A stretch of DNA of 64,000 nucleotides, taken from assembly GCA_002839855.1 (NCBI GenBank), contig PGYV01000008.1:137975-201974 (forward strand). Reading direction: 5' to 3'. Positions within the stretch are counted from its first letter, which is position 1, and every line of letters starts with the position of its first letter. Below are positions 8,444 through 16,359 of the stretch, in pieces. This DNA is from Candidatus Goldiibacteriota bacterium HGW-Goldbacteria-1 (GTDB lineage: Bacteria; Oederibacteriota; PGYV01). Made by a program: the position numbers and the translations under genes. The notes beneath the pieces are model-generated. The model had not been told where the DNA came from. It did no database searches and saw only the letters and a program-made list of their open reading frames with translations.

Positions 8444-9277
8444 ATGGCGGAAGAATTTTACGAAATGAAAAAGGCTTTTAACAGGTTTCCAAAGACAATA
8501 ATTACGGTTGGTGTTTTGCTGGTTGTTTTGATATTTTTCAGGCCATGGGCTCTGGTAGGCCCCGGGGAAAGGGGAGTCATGCTGAATTTTGGAGCGGTTG
8601 AGGATAAAGTCCTTAATGAAGGCATACATTTCAGAATCCCGGTAATGCAGAGCATAGTGACTTTGGATGTTAAAGTACAGAAGGCAATGACGGAAACAAT
8701 TGCTGCTTCAGCCGACCTTCAGGATGTCACATCTACGGTGGCGCTTAACTACCACATAATTCCGGACAAAGCCAATAAAGTGTATCAGGAACTTGGAGTT
8801 TTATTTAAAGACAGAATTATTGACCCTGCCATACTTGAAGTGGTTAAGGCTGTAACCGCAAGGTATTCAGCGGAAGAACTTATCACAAAAAGGCCCATAG
8901 TCGGCGAAGAGATGAGGATGAAACTTGAAGAACGTTTAAAACCGTATAATATAGCTGTAGACGCGTTTTCAATTGTGGCTTTCAGTTTCTCAAAAGTATT
9001 CACGGAAGCCATTGAAAACAAGCAGACCGCCGAACAGCTGGCGCTAAAGGCAAAACGCGACCTTGAACGTATTAAAATAGAAGCGGAGCAGAAAGTTACA
9101 GCCGCCCGCGCTGAAGCGGAATCTTTAAGGCTGCAGAAAGCCAATATCTCTGCCGACCTTATTGAACTTAGAAAGATTGAAGCAAATATGAAAGCGATTG
9201 AAAAATGGAACGGCATACTGCCTAACGTGACCGGCGCCGGCGCAGTGCCGTTTATAGGCGTGGGCGACAGCAAGTAA
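8444..9277 (+). CDS. Prohibitin-like SPFH/Band 7 membrane protein
   Basis: The 277-residue protein has one N-terminal transmembrane segment (about residues 18-36) followed by an SPFH domain typical of prohibitins (LVGPGERGVMLNFG, LNEGIHFRIP, TSTVALNYHI). It ends in an alanine- and glutamate-rich coiled coil (about residues 190-245, AEQLALKAKRDLERIKIEAE). Such proteins form large membrane-anchored rings and often modulate membrane proteases such as FtsH; no protease gene is adjacent. The ribosome site GAGGAGG lies 10 bases before the ATG. An AT-rich upstream stretch contains TATAAT at 8407-8412 but no convincing -35. Confidence 0.87.
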   Translation: MAEEFYEMKKAFNRFPKTIITVGVLLVVLIFFRPWALVGPGERGVMLNFGAVEDKVLNEGIHFRIPVMQSIVTLDVKVQKAMTETIAASADLQDVTSTVALNYHIIPDKANKVYQELGVLFKDRIIDPAILEVVKAVTARYSAEELITKRPIVGEEMRMKLEERLKPYNIAVDAFSIVAFSFSKVFTEAIENKQTAEQLALKAKRDLERIKIEAEQKVTAARAEAESLRLQKANISADLIELRKIEANMKAIEKWNGILPNVTGAGAVPFIGVGDSK

Positions 9278-9344
9278 GGAGGATTGTCAGTCCGGAAATA
9301 TATATCTGAGAAGACATTAAGAGTGTCTTAATGAATAATAAAGC

Positions 9345-9389
9345 AGGGGCGCAATACAATCGCGGCAGCGCGAAAGGATTTGCGCCTCT
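9345..9389 (+). other. Strong hairpin between the prohibitin-like and LysE genes
   Basis: AGGGGCGCAA (9345-9354) pairs with TTGCGCCTCT (9380-9389) over 10 positions with one G-U pair. Inside it, CGCG (9361-9364) pairs with CGCG (9369-9372) around a GCAG loop. Only a short T run follows, so it is not a textbook terminator. It could be a leader structure, a processing site or a small RNA. A smaller stem (AAGACA/TGTCTT) lies just upstream at about 9311-9329. Confidence 0.45.
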
Positions 9390-9425
9390 GTTTAATAAAG
9401 TACAAAATAATAACGGAGACAGTAA

Positions 9426-10031
9426 ATGTTCGGGGAAATAGCGGTTAATTTATTGCTTGGGTTTACTCTTGCGGCTCCTATCGGGCCTGTAAATTCAGAA
9501 ATTATGCGAAGGGGCCTGCAGGGCGGATTTAAGCCCGCTTTTTTATTTTCTCTTGGAGCTTGTACGGCGGATTTTATTGTTATGATTCTGGTTTTCTCCG
9601 GATTTAAAAATTTTCTGTCGGGCGGGCCCGCGGAACGTGTGATTTATTTTGCCGGTGTTTTTTTTATAATTTTTCTTGGGGTCAGGTCCTGTATAACCGC
9701 TTACGGTATAAAATCACAAAAAACAGCCGTGATTTACGGTGCGAATTACCTTCACGGATTCCTGCTGACTTTATTAAGCCCCATGACTTTAATATGGTGG
9801 ACGGGGTTATCCGCTATTGTGTTTAAAAATTCAGTTTACTTCTGGCTTGCAGGCGGGGCTGCGGTACTTACGGGCGTTCTGCTATGGTCTCTGTTTTTTT
9901 CCTCTTTATCAGCTTATGGCAGAAAATTATTAAATGAAAAAATCATAAGAATTATATCCCTTGGATCCGGTGTTTTTCTTATAATCTTGGGGATGTTTTT
10001 TGCCGTGCAGGGAATAAAGGGAGGTTTATAA
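9426..10031 (+). CDS. LysE/RhtB-family translocator
   Basis: The 201-residue protein has six hydrophobic segments and the family's N-terminal signature (TLAAPIGPVNSEIMRRGLQGG, here starting near residue 14, close to the usual P-G/I-P pattern). A mid-protein SPMTLIWW segment is also typical. LysE-type proteins export amino acids or related small molecules across the inner membrane. It is followed after a single base by the GH3 gene, so the pair is an operon; export of an amino acid or acyl-amide handled by the GH3 enzyme is a tempting but unproved link. Ribosome site GGAGA before the ATG. Confidence 0.85.
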   Translation: MFGEIAVNLLLGFTLAAPIGPVNSEIMRRGLQGGFKPAFLFSLGACTADFIVMILVFSGFKNFLSGGPAERVIYFAGVFFIIFLGVRSCITAYGIKSQKTAVIYGANYLHGFLLTLLSPMTLIWWTGLSAIVFKNSVYFWLAGGAAVLTGVLLWSLFFSSLSAYGRKLLNEKIIRIISLGSGVFLIILGMFFAVQGIKGGL

Positions 10032-10032
10032 T

Positions 10033-11703
10033 ATGAGATATCTTCTGGAAACGGCAATTAAAATAAAAGGAGCCATGCTTCAGGCGCGCCTTGATAAAGC
10101 GGCAGAAAATCCGGAAGGCGCGCAGCAAAAACTGCTTTTATCTATTCTTAAGAAAAATGCAGCGTGTAAATACGGAAAGGCATATAATTTTTCCGCGATA
10201 AAAGATGAAGACGGCTACAGAAATAATGTTCCTGTGGTAAGGTACGGCGATATTGAACCGGATATCAGAAAAATGCTTGAAGGTGAAAAGAACATTATGA
10301 CTTGCGGCCGAATTGTAATGTTCAATATGACTTCAGGAACCGGCGCTTCTCCCAAATATATTCCCATGACAGCGGAAAGTTATAAAAAGACAATGGATCT
10401 GACTTTTCACTGGCTGTATGGTGCCATAAAAGCGCATCCGAACCTTCTTGCGGGTAAAAATATAGGAATAGCAAACAAAGGTGTTGAAGAATTATCAAAA
10501 GGCAATACTGTCTGCGGTTGTTTTTCCGGAATGGTGCGGTCAGGCGCGGCTTCCCGTTTTGGCGGAATTCATGCAGTACCGGAAGAAGTTTCCATGCTGG
10601 GCGACTATAAATCCCGTTATTATCTGACTGCAAGGTTTTCTTTTGAACAAAATGTTTCTTTTATCGTCACCCCGTGCCCTCTGACGATAATTAACATGGT
10701 AAAAACAGGGATGGAGTACTCCGGGGTTATAATAGAAAGCATAAGAAAAGGCGTGCTTTTTCCTGAAGGTTTTTTTGCGGGTGAGAAGGCAGGCCCTGCC
10801 CTTATAAAAAAACTTTCAAAATACATAAAGCCAAATCCCAAAAGGGCGGATGAACTTGAAAGTATTTTAACAAAGCAAGGGCGGCTGATGCCGTACAGTA
10901 TATGGCCACAAATGCAGCTTATTGGGTGCTGGACAGCGGGCAACGTGGGTTATAAGGCGGATGAACTGGACTGTTATTTTGGGAAAAGTATTGCCAAAAG
11001 GGACCTGGGCTATATAGCCAGTGAGGCGGCCAGCTCTATTCCTTTTAAAGATAATTATCCCGGGACTGTCCTGGCTGTTCAAAATAATTATTATGAGTTT
11101 ATTCCGGAAGAACAGGCTGAATCCGCTTCTTATTCCGTTTTAAGCTGCTGGCAGCTTGAAAAAAATAAGAATTATAAGATACTGCTTACAAACGGCAGCG
11201 GGCTGTACAGGTATGATATAGGGGATATAATAAGGGTTGTGGATTTTTATAAAAAGGCGCCGGTGATTATTTTTCAGCGAAAATGTAATGACATAATTGA
11301 TATAAGCGGTGAAAAAAATCATGTAAATCATTTTATGGAAACTTTTGCCGCGATAAAAAAAGAGTCAGGTATTGAAGTCAGGCAGTTTCGGGCTGTGGGC
11401 AACGCGGCAAAAAGCAGGTATGAAATTTATCTTGATGTTGATGAGAAAGAAGAAATCCGGCAGATGCTGCCGCAGCTGATTGAAAATACGCTTAAAGCGG
11501 TTAATCCTGAATATCTGGACGAAAGGGATTCGGGAAGGCTGGCACCGCCGGTATTTTATTTTATGAAACCGGGATGGGAAGCGCAGATTATGGGGGAACA
11601 TATTAATAAAGGACGAAGGGATACCCAGTACAAATGGAAGTCAATGGCGTATGAACCGGACACGAAGGACGGAGAGTTTGTGAAGTGCACAGTCTCTATT
11701 TAA
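10033..11703 (+). CDS. GH3-family acyl-adenylate/amide synthetase
   Basis: The 556-residue protein belongs to the GH3 (auxin-responsive) family within the ANL adenylating superfamily. The ATP-binding P-loop-like motif is MTSGTGASPKYIP (about residues 99-111). A YRYDIGDIIRVV segment near residue 395 matches the family's second adenylate-binding motif, and NHVNHFMETFAAI the hinge region. Plant members conjugate amino acids to acyl acids; bacterial members are common but mostly uncharacterised. The ribosome site GGGAGGT lies inside the last codons of the LysE gene. Substrate unknown. The coupling to a LysE exporter is the only functional hint. Confidence 0.85.
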   Translation: MRYLLETAIKIKGAMLQARLDKAAENPEGAQQKLLLSILKKNAACKYGKAYNFSAIKDEDGYRNNVPVVRYGDIEPDIRKMLEGEKNIMTCGRIVMFNMTSGTGASPKYIPMTAESYKKTMDLTFHWLYGAIKAHPNLLAGKNIGIANKGVEELSKGNTVCGCFSGMVRSGAASRFGGIHAVPEEVSMLGDYKSRYYLTARFSFEQNVSFIVTPCPLTIINMVKTGMEYSGVIIESIRKGVLFPEGFFAGEKAGPALIKKLSKYIKPNPKRADELESILTKQGRLMPYSIWPQMQLIGCWTAGNVGYKADELDCYFGKSIAKRDLGYIASEAASSIPFKDNYPGTVLAVQNNYYEFIPEEQAESASYSVLSCWQLEKNKNYKILLTNGSGLYRYDIGDIIRVVDFYKKAPVIIFQRKCNDIIDISGEKNHVNHFMETFAAIKKESGIEVRQFRAVGNAAKSRYEIYLDVDEKEEIRQMLPQLIENTLKAVNPEYLDERDSGRLAPPVFYFMKPGWEAQIMGEHINKGRRDTQYKWKSMAYEPDTKDGEFVKCTVSI

Positions 11704-11772
11704 GCTAAAAAATGTAAGTTGTCAGATATGTTTTTTTGGTATAATATAAAAAAATATGGAGGTAATCATTTT

Positions 11773-12345
11773 ATGAAAAAAATTATGATCCTTATTTTAT
11801 CATTACTTGCAGTCTTTTTCATTTTTGCTGCCTGTTCCAAATCAAGCTCGCCAAGCGCGCCTGCGGCAGAGCCGTCGGGAAATACGCCGGATGAGGCAAT
11901 TACAGTTGCGATGGGAAGTTCAATTACAGGGCTTACTTTTGACAGTGCATGCGATAAAGACTGGTTTAAAGTATCGGTTACAAACGGTTCTGCATATGTT
12001 TTCAGGACTTTTGACCTTACAACCGATGAAAATGACCCGGTTGGAACCGGGGATACCGATACGGTGTTGTATGTGTTTGACACTGCCGGTAAGAATGCAT
12101 TAACAACTTTTGATCTTAATGATATACAGACAAATAGTCTGGTATACAATGATGACTGTGCGGTAAATTGCGGTAATGACCCGACAGGCGCGGGGTATTT
12201 AAGTACTGTTAATTATTTTGCTGACTTTACAGGCACGCTTTATTTGCTGGTTATGCCGATTGAATGTGAGGATGGCCCTGATACAGTACTTGCAAATGAT
12301 GTAAACCCCGGATATTCATTTGAAGTGTTTGAGGAAGTAATTTAA
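11773..12345 (+). CDS. Secreted lipoprotein with a pre-peptidase C-terminal (PPC)-like domain
   Basis: The 190-residue protein starts with a lipoprotein signal peptide (KKIMILILSLLAVFFIFAAC), with cysteine 20 as the likely lipidation site. A serine/proline-rich spacer follows. The rest reads like a PPC-type beta-sandwich: a DKDWFKVSV strand after an ITGLTF segment, then TDTVLYVFDTAG, a shape common in extracellular proteins. I chose the ATG at 11773 because GGAGGT (11758-11763) precedes it; an in-frame TTG at 11719 would give a non-secreted extension. TATAAT at 11740-11745 with TTGTCA 15 bases upstream may be a promoter. No catalytic domain is visible. Confidence 0.7.
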   Translation: MKKIMILILSLLAVFFIFAACSKSSSPSAPAAEPSGNTPDEAITVAMGSSITGLTFDSACDKDWFKVSVTNGSAYVFRTFDLTTDENDPVGTGDTDTVLYVFDTAGKNALTTFDLNDIQTNSLVYNDDCAVNCGNDPTGAGYLSTVNYFADFTGTLYLLVMPIECEDGPDTVLANDVNPGYSFEVFEEVI

Positions 12346-12360
12346 GAAATAAATCCAATA

Positions 12361-12408
12361 AAAAGCCCGGGATAAAACCTTATTGTGTTTTTTTCCCGGG
12401 CTTTTTTT
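12361..12408. terminator. Bidirectional intrinsic terminator
   Basis: AAAAGCCCGGGA (12361-12372) pairs with TCCCGGGCTTTT (12394-12405). A runs on the left and T runs on the right let it serve both converging genes, the lipoprotein and the minus-strand TPR gene. Confidence 0.85.
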
Positions 12409-12706
12409 ATTGCTGCCCCGACTCAGAGGCTTCGGGGAACATTTTTGCGATGTCTGTTTTTATCCTTAGAACCTTAATCTCATCGCCCTTGGATGCAAAA
12501 ATCGCAACAACTTTTTCATAAAGGTTTTTTGATTTGAATTTATCGCCTTTTTCATAGTATGCTTTGGCAAGCGGTTCTATTATATAGGGGTCATCCGGAA
12601 AATCAGCATATAAAGTTTCATATTCGGATACGGCTTTGTCCCAGTTTTTTGTGGCAATATAAACCCGCGCGCACCTTATTAAAACAAGCTTTGTTTTCTC
12701 GTTCAT
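12407..12706 (-). CDS. Small TPR protein
   Basis: A 99-residue helical protein with two to three tetratricopeptide repeats (VLIRCARVYIATKNWDKAVS; PLAKAYYEKGDKFKSKNLYE). There is no signal peptide, so it is probably a cytoplasmic protein-protein adaptor. It converges with the lipoprotein gene over a shared terminator and stands alone on the minus strand; about 200 bases of featureless sequence separate it from the M20 peptidase gene. Function unknown. Confidence 0.65.
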   Translation of the reverse strand: MNEKTKLVLIRCARVYIATKNWDKAVSEYETLYADFPDDPYIIEPLAKAYYEKGDKFKSKNLYEKVVAIFASKGDEIKVLRIKTDIAKMFPEASESGQQ

Positions 12707-12916
12707 GTAATCTCCGGTTAAACCGCTCTATTCATGTTTATCAGATAAGATTTCAAACCCCGCCCTTACTGATATACTACCACTTAACCGCTGCAAAATG
12801 GACATATATTTCTACAAAAGCGGCGGTAAAGTAATGCTGAATACTTGTTAAGGGTATACCGGAATGGTATTAATTAAGTATGTGCTGTTAATCTGTGTAA
12901 ATCGCGGTTCCGGGCG

Positions 12917-14074
12917 CTAATACCCGGATTTCATTAATTCCTTGAAAATGCGTACGCCTTCTATAAGTTCTTTTACAGATATTGATTCATCTGCTGTGTG
13001 GGAATTTTTATCCTCGCCCGGGCCCAATACCACGCAGGGTAATCCTATGGCTGAAAAAGCGCCGGCATCCGTGGCAAACGCCGCGCCTATGGGTGTGCTG
13101 TCTAATCCTGCTTTTTTTATTCCTTCCAGTGTTTTTGTTATAAATGGGCTGCTTAAGTCCTGTGACAAGGGGTTGTCTTTGAAGTCAGATTCTGCTGTTA
13201 CCTGTAAAGCGGGATCCTGTTTTCTAAGCCCGCTTATAACTTTTTCCACTTCGGGGATTACTGAATCCACATCTTCCCCCGGCATGACCCTGCGGTCCAC
13301 GCGTATTATACATTCATCAGGAATTCCGTTAATCTGGCGGCCGCCGTTTATCATATTTATTGAACATTGCGCTTTTCCGCATAAAGGGTGTGCTGCGGTC
13401 AGTCCGGCGATATAGTCTTTTTCAATAACATCCATTACTTTTACCATATCCTTAATGGCCGATCTGCCTTTGGACGGGTCAGAAGCGTGTGCCGCAATGC
13501 CTTTTACAATTACCCTGAAGTGTCCTATGCCCGCGTGCGCGACTATTGGTTTTAAAGAAGTTGGCTCCGCAATTATAACTCCTGCCGGTTTAAACGTAAG
13601 TTTTGGCAGCTGCTCTCTGCAGAATGCCGTGGCGCCGCTGCGCTTTTGTTCCTCGTCCACTGTAAATAAAAGGGCAATATTATTAACCCAATTACCTTCG
13701 CTGATTAATTCTTTTAGTGCCCAGAGAGACGCTGCAATGCTGCCCTTATCATCGTTTGAACCGCGGCCAAGAACACGGCCGTCTTTTTCTTCACCGTAAA
13801 ACGGGTCAAAATCCATCCCTTCTGCGGAAACGGTATCCATATGAGCGCAGAACATTATCCATGGCGCATCTTTTTTAAATTCTTTTGTAATAAGAAGGTT
13901 GGCAGCGCAGCCGGGAACGTCCAGAAGCTGCGCTTTTAAACCAAAAGATTTACTTAGTTTTTTTAAGTATTCCCCGATTTTCTGTTCCGCTTTTATTTCA
14001 CCGGTAATAAACCGGTTGACGGAAGGAATGCGTACAAGCGCTATTAGAAGTTCTTTTACGGATTTTGGCTGCAT
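12917..14074 (-). CDS. M20-family metallopeptidase/deacylase (ArgE/DapE-like)
   Basis: The 385-residue protein has the di-zinc ligands of the ArgE/DapE/carboxypeptidase G2 family in order: AHMDT (about residue 72), GRGSNDDKG (about 100), VDEEQKRSG (catalytic E-E, about 135), IIAEPTS and the C-terminal SHTADE histidine. Members remove acyl groups or amino acids from small substrates, for example acetylornithine or succinyl-diaminopimelate; overall similarity is to the generic ArgE/DapE group and the substrate is not determined. A lysine-rich dimerisation domain lies between residues 180 and 290. The start is the ATG at 14074, preceded by CAGGAG on the minus strand. Confidence 0.85.
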   Translation of the reverse strand: MQPKSVKELLIALVRIPSVNRFITGEIKAEQKIGEYLKKLSKSFGLKAQLLDVPGCAANLLITKEFKKDAPWIMFCAHMDTVSAEGMDFDPFYGEEKDGRVLGRGSNDDKGSIAASLWALKELISEGNWVNNIALLFTVDEEQKRSGATAFCREQLPKLTFKPAGVIIAEPTSLKPIVAHAGIGHFRVIVKGIAAHASDPSKGRSAIKDMVKVMDVIEKDYIAGLTAAHPLCGKAQCSINMINGGRQINGIPDECIIRVDRRVMPGEDVDSVIPEVEKVISGLRKQDPALQVTAESDFKDNPLSQDLSSPFITKTLEGIKKAGLDSTPIGAAFATDAGAFSAIGLPCVVLGPGEDKNSHTADESISVKELIEGVRIFKELMKSGY

Positions 14075-14119
14075 ACTGTGTCTCCTGATTATTTTAAGTT
14101 ATTATAACAAAAGCAAGGG

Positions 14120-14300
14120 AGGAAAGACAGATAGATGCTTGGAGGGTTGGATGCTTGGATGCTAAAAGCTTAAGGGCTTGGATGGTTAGAGGGTTGGCGG
14201 GACGGAGGATTTTGATCCGGCAGGCGCGGGCTTTAGCCCGGGGCAGTTGATTTTAAATATATGAACCAGTGAACTATAAGCGGAAGCGAAAAACCGGCAG
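14120..14300. repeat. Intergenic repeat patch with palindrome
   Basis: The ~290-base gap before the YitT gene holds several GGATGCTTGG-like units (14132-14190). It also has a palindrome CGGGCT-TT-AGCCCG (14227-14240) set in the frame 'GGCAGGCGC...GGGGCAGTTG', and a partial copy of the 34-base repeat (ACTATAAGCGGAAGCG, 14273-14288). The same modules recur at 28318-28510 and in variant form at 35473-35690. No gene is seen here. Confidence 0.65.
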
Positions 14301-14363
14301 TTTGGAAGGACAGATGGACTATAAGTGTTGTTATGTTATAATAAAAGAAAAAAGGGAGCGATT

Positions 14364-15212
14364 ATGAAGAGGAAAATATCTGATGCGGCGTATAATATAT
14401 TTCTTATAACCGCGGGAAGCCTTATCACCGCTTTTGCCATAAAAGCTTTTCTTGTGCCTCAGGAATTTATTTCAAGGGGAGCCACCGGTATTTCGCTTAT
14501 GATTTCATATAAAACGGATATTCTGCCGCTGGGCGTAATTTACCTTCTGATAAACATTCCTATATTTGCGCTTGGATGGAAATTTGTAGGAAGAAGGTTT
14601 ACAGTATACTCTCTTATAGGAATGGCAATATATACGGTGATACTTGGCCTTATGCCTTTTCAGTTTCACATGCAGGATAAGATGTTGTGCGCGGTAATTG
14701 CCGGCGGGCTTTCAGGAATAGGCCTTGCCATTGCGCTGCGTTCGTACGGTTCTGCCGGCGGCGCGGATGTACTTTACATTATAATTAATAAAATGACAGG
14801 GATGTCAATTGGCACTTCGTCTATGATAATAAACGCGGTAATTATTGGTTCTATGGCCGCGTTTTTTCCGCTGGAAAATGTGCTTTACACGCTGGTGTAT
14901 ATCTTTGTAAATATGTATGTTACTAATAAAACTTTTCACGGGTTTGCCCACAGGCGCGCTGTTCTTATAATGTCTGAAAAATCAGATGTTATAGCGGAAC
15001 ATATGAAGAAAGAACGCTTTGCGTTTACCATTATTGACAGTAAAGGCGGGTATAAAGGTACACAGCAGAATATTCTGTATTCTGTTGTGGAAAGAAAAAA
15101 GATATCATATTTAAAAAGGTCAATTCTAAAAACAGACCCCAAGGCTTTTATAGCTGTTATGACCGCGGAAGATGTAACCGGAGTGGAAATAGGCAATCAG
15201 CCGCATTGGTGA
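14364..15212 (+). CDS. YitT-family membrane protein with C-terminal DUF2179 domain
   Basis: The 282-residue protein has five or six N-terminal hydrophobic segments of the YitT (DUF161) type (GSLITAFAIKAFLVPQ; SRGATGISLMI; GSAGGADVLYIIINK). A soluble C-terminal DUF2179 domain follows from about residue 200 (KGTQQNILYSVVERKKISYL; DPKAFIAVMTAEDVTG), a ferredoxin-like sensory fold. Such proteins are inner-membrane and of unknown transport role. I chose the ATG at 14364, preceded by AAAGGGAG, over a TTG at 14325 that would precede the ribosome site. It is monocistronic or leads into the DUF4375 gene 57 bases on. Confidence 0.82.
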   Translation: MKRKISDAAYNIFLITAGSLITAFAIKAFLVPQEFISRGATGISLMISYKTDILPLGVIYLLINIPIFALGWKFVGRRFTVYSLIGMAIYTVILGLMPFQFHMQDKMLCAVIAGGLSGIGLAIALRSYGSAGGADVLYIIINKMTGMSIGTSSMIINAVIIGSMAAFFPLENVLYTLVYIFVNMYVTNKTFHGFAHRRAVLIMSEKSDVIAEHMKKERFAFTIIDSKGGYKGTQQNILYSVVERKKISYLKRSILKTDPKAFIAVMTAEDVTGVEIGNQPHW

Positions 15213-15268
15213 ACTTAGACAGTAGATATTAGATAGGTGATAGGAGACAGAGCAAAAGGAGATTATAA

Positions 15269-15697
15269 TTGAAGCAGCTTATTGATTTTCAGAATGAATG
15301 GGAAATTCTTGCGGAAAAGGGAATGGCTGATTACAGCGCCTTAACATCAGATGAACGCGTATGGTTTAACTGCCACTCTTTGATGGAACAGGCAGACAGC
15401 GGTATTATAAGCTTTTATTATAATGAAAGCGCTGACCATGTTAATGACACTATAGAGGACCTTGGAAAGATAAAGTTTAATGAACCGGTTGAACTGTTAA
15501 AGAAAATAAACAGCCTGTTTCCGGGCGGTATTGTACCGGACATAGAAAAACGTAATGAGATTATAAACAGCTGGGATAGTGAAGAGTACAACGTAATGTT
15601 TGAAGAAATTGACGATAAATTTTACGCTTTTAAAAAACAGTTTGCTGTAAAAATATTGGATTTTATAATGGATATAGGGCTGGCTTACAGCAAATAA
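15269..15697 (+). CDS. DUF4375/DMP19-like protein
   Basis: The 142-residue protein starts at a TTG with AAAAGGAG at 15254-15261. The central segment (ERVWFNCHSLMEQADSGIIS, then FYYNESADHVNDTIEDLGKI) fits the DMP19/DUF4375 pattern, where a conserved glycine and an F-Y/F-N-S/E motif form the core of a helical domain. The function of the family is unknown; the Neisseria DMP19 protein mimics DNA, but most homologues are uncharacterised. No signal peptide. It may be co-transcribed with the next gene (14-base gap). Confidence 0.6.
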   Translation: MKQLIDFQNEWEILAEKGMADYSALTSDERVWFNCHSLMEQADSGIISFYYNESADHVNDTIEDLGKIKFNEPVELLKKINSLFPGGIVPDIEKRNEIINSWDSEEYNVMFEEIDDKFYAFKKQFAVKILDFIMDIGLAYSK

Positions 15698-15711
15698 AAC
15701 CGGGGGCAATA

Positions 15712-16341
15712 ATGAAAAGAGGGTTTCTAATAATATCTGTTGTGCTGTTCTTTGGCGCGGTTTTTGCTTTGGAATACAGCCCTAAAGATTACTGCCCGCT
15801 TGAACCGGGATCAAAATGGACATACGGCCTGTTTAATAAGAAAGAGAATAAACAAAGGGCAGATGTACAGGCAAGTGTTAATAAACCGGAGAAATACGGC
15901 AAACTTGAATATTCTCTTTATGAAGTGCCTTCTCGCGGCATAAGGTGTTTTGTGCGGGCGGATGATGAAGGTATCTGGGTTAAGGCCGCGCAGATGAACC
16001 TTCCTGTGCTAAGTTTTATTTACGTCACCCTTGAACTTGAAAATGAAGCCAATATATTGGCAGTTCCAATTCAGGCGGGTAAAAAGTGGCGGTATGAGGG
16101 CAATGTAAAAGTAAAAACCCTTCTTATAATAAATATAAAAGCAAAGGTAATAGTAGATATGGAAAATAAAGGGTTGGAAGAAGTATCAGTAAACGGAAAT
16201 ACTGTAAACGCGTACCATATCAGCGCGCGTGTAAATAGAAATCTGGTGGATAATAACCCTATGACGGGAAGCTGCTGGATGGCAAACGGTATAGGGCTGG
16301 TAAAAGCGGAAACAGCAAATTCCAGATTAACAATTAAGTGA
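15712..16341 (+). CDS. Secreted protein of unknown function
   Basis: The 209-residue protein has a clean signal peptide (KRGFLIISVVLFFGAVFA, cleavage near residue 19), so it is exported to the periplasm or beyond. The mature part begins with YSPKDYCPLEPGSKWTYG. That opening (…L.pGs.W.Y…) is common in uncharacterised secreted beta-sandwich proteins of diverse bacteria. No catalytic motif is visible. The ATG has GGGG as its ribosome site 14 bases after the DUF4375 stop, and the ankyrin gene follows after 18 bases, so the three genes may be one unit. Confidence 0.6.
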   Translation: MKRGFLIISVVLFFGAVFALEYSPKDYCPLEPGSKWTYGLFNKKENKQRADVQASVNKPEKYGKLEYSLYEVPSRGIRCFVRADDEGIWVKAAQMNLPVLSFIYVTLELENEANILAVPIQAGKKWRYEGNVKVKTLLIINIKAKVIVDMENKGLEEVSVNGNTVNAYHISARVNRNLVDNNPMTGSCWMANGIGLVKAETANSRLTIK

Positions 16342-16359
16342 TTAACCGGAGGGTAAGAA

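Noticed and set aside
12707-12916. Small gene between the TPR and M20 genes
   Set aside because: No ORF with a ribosome site and plausible composition was found in the 210 bases.
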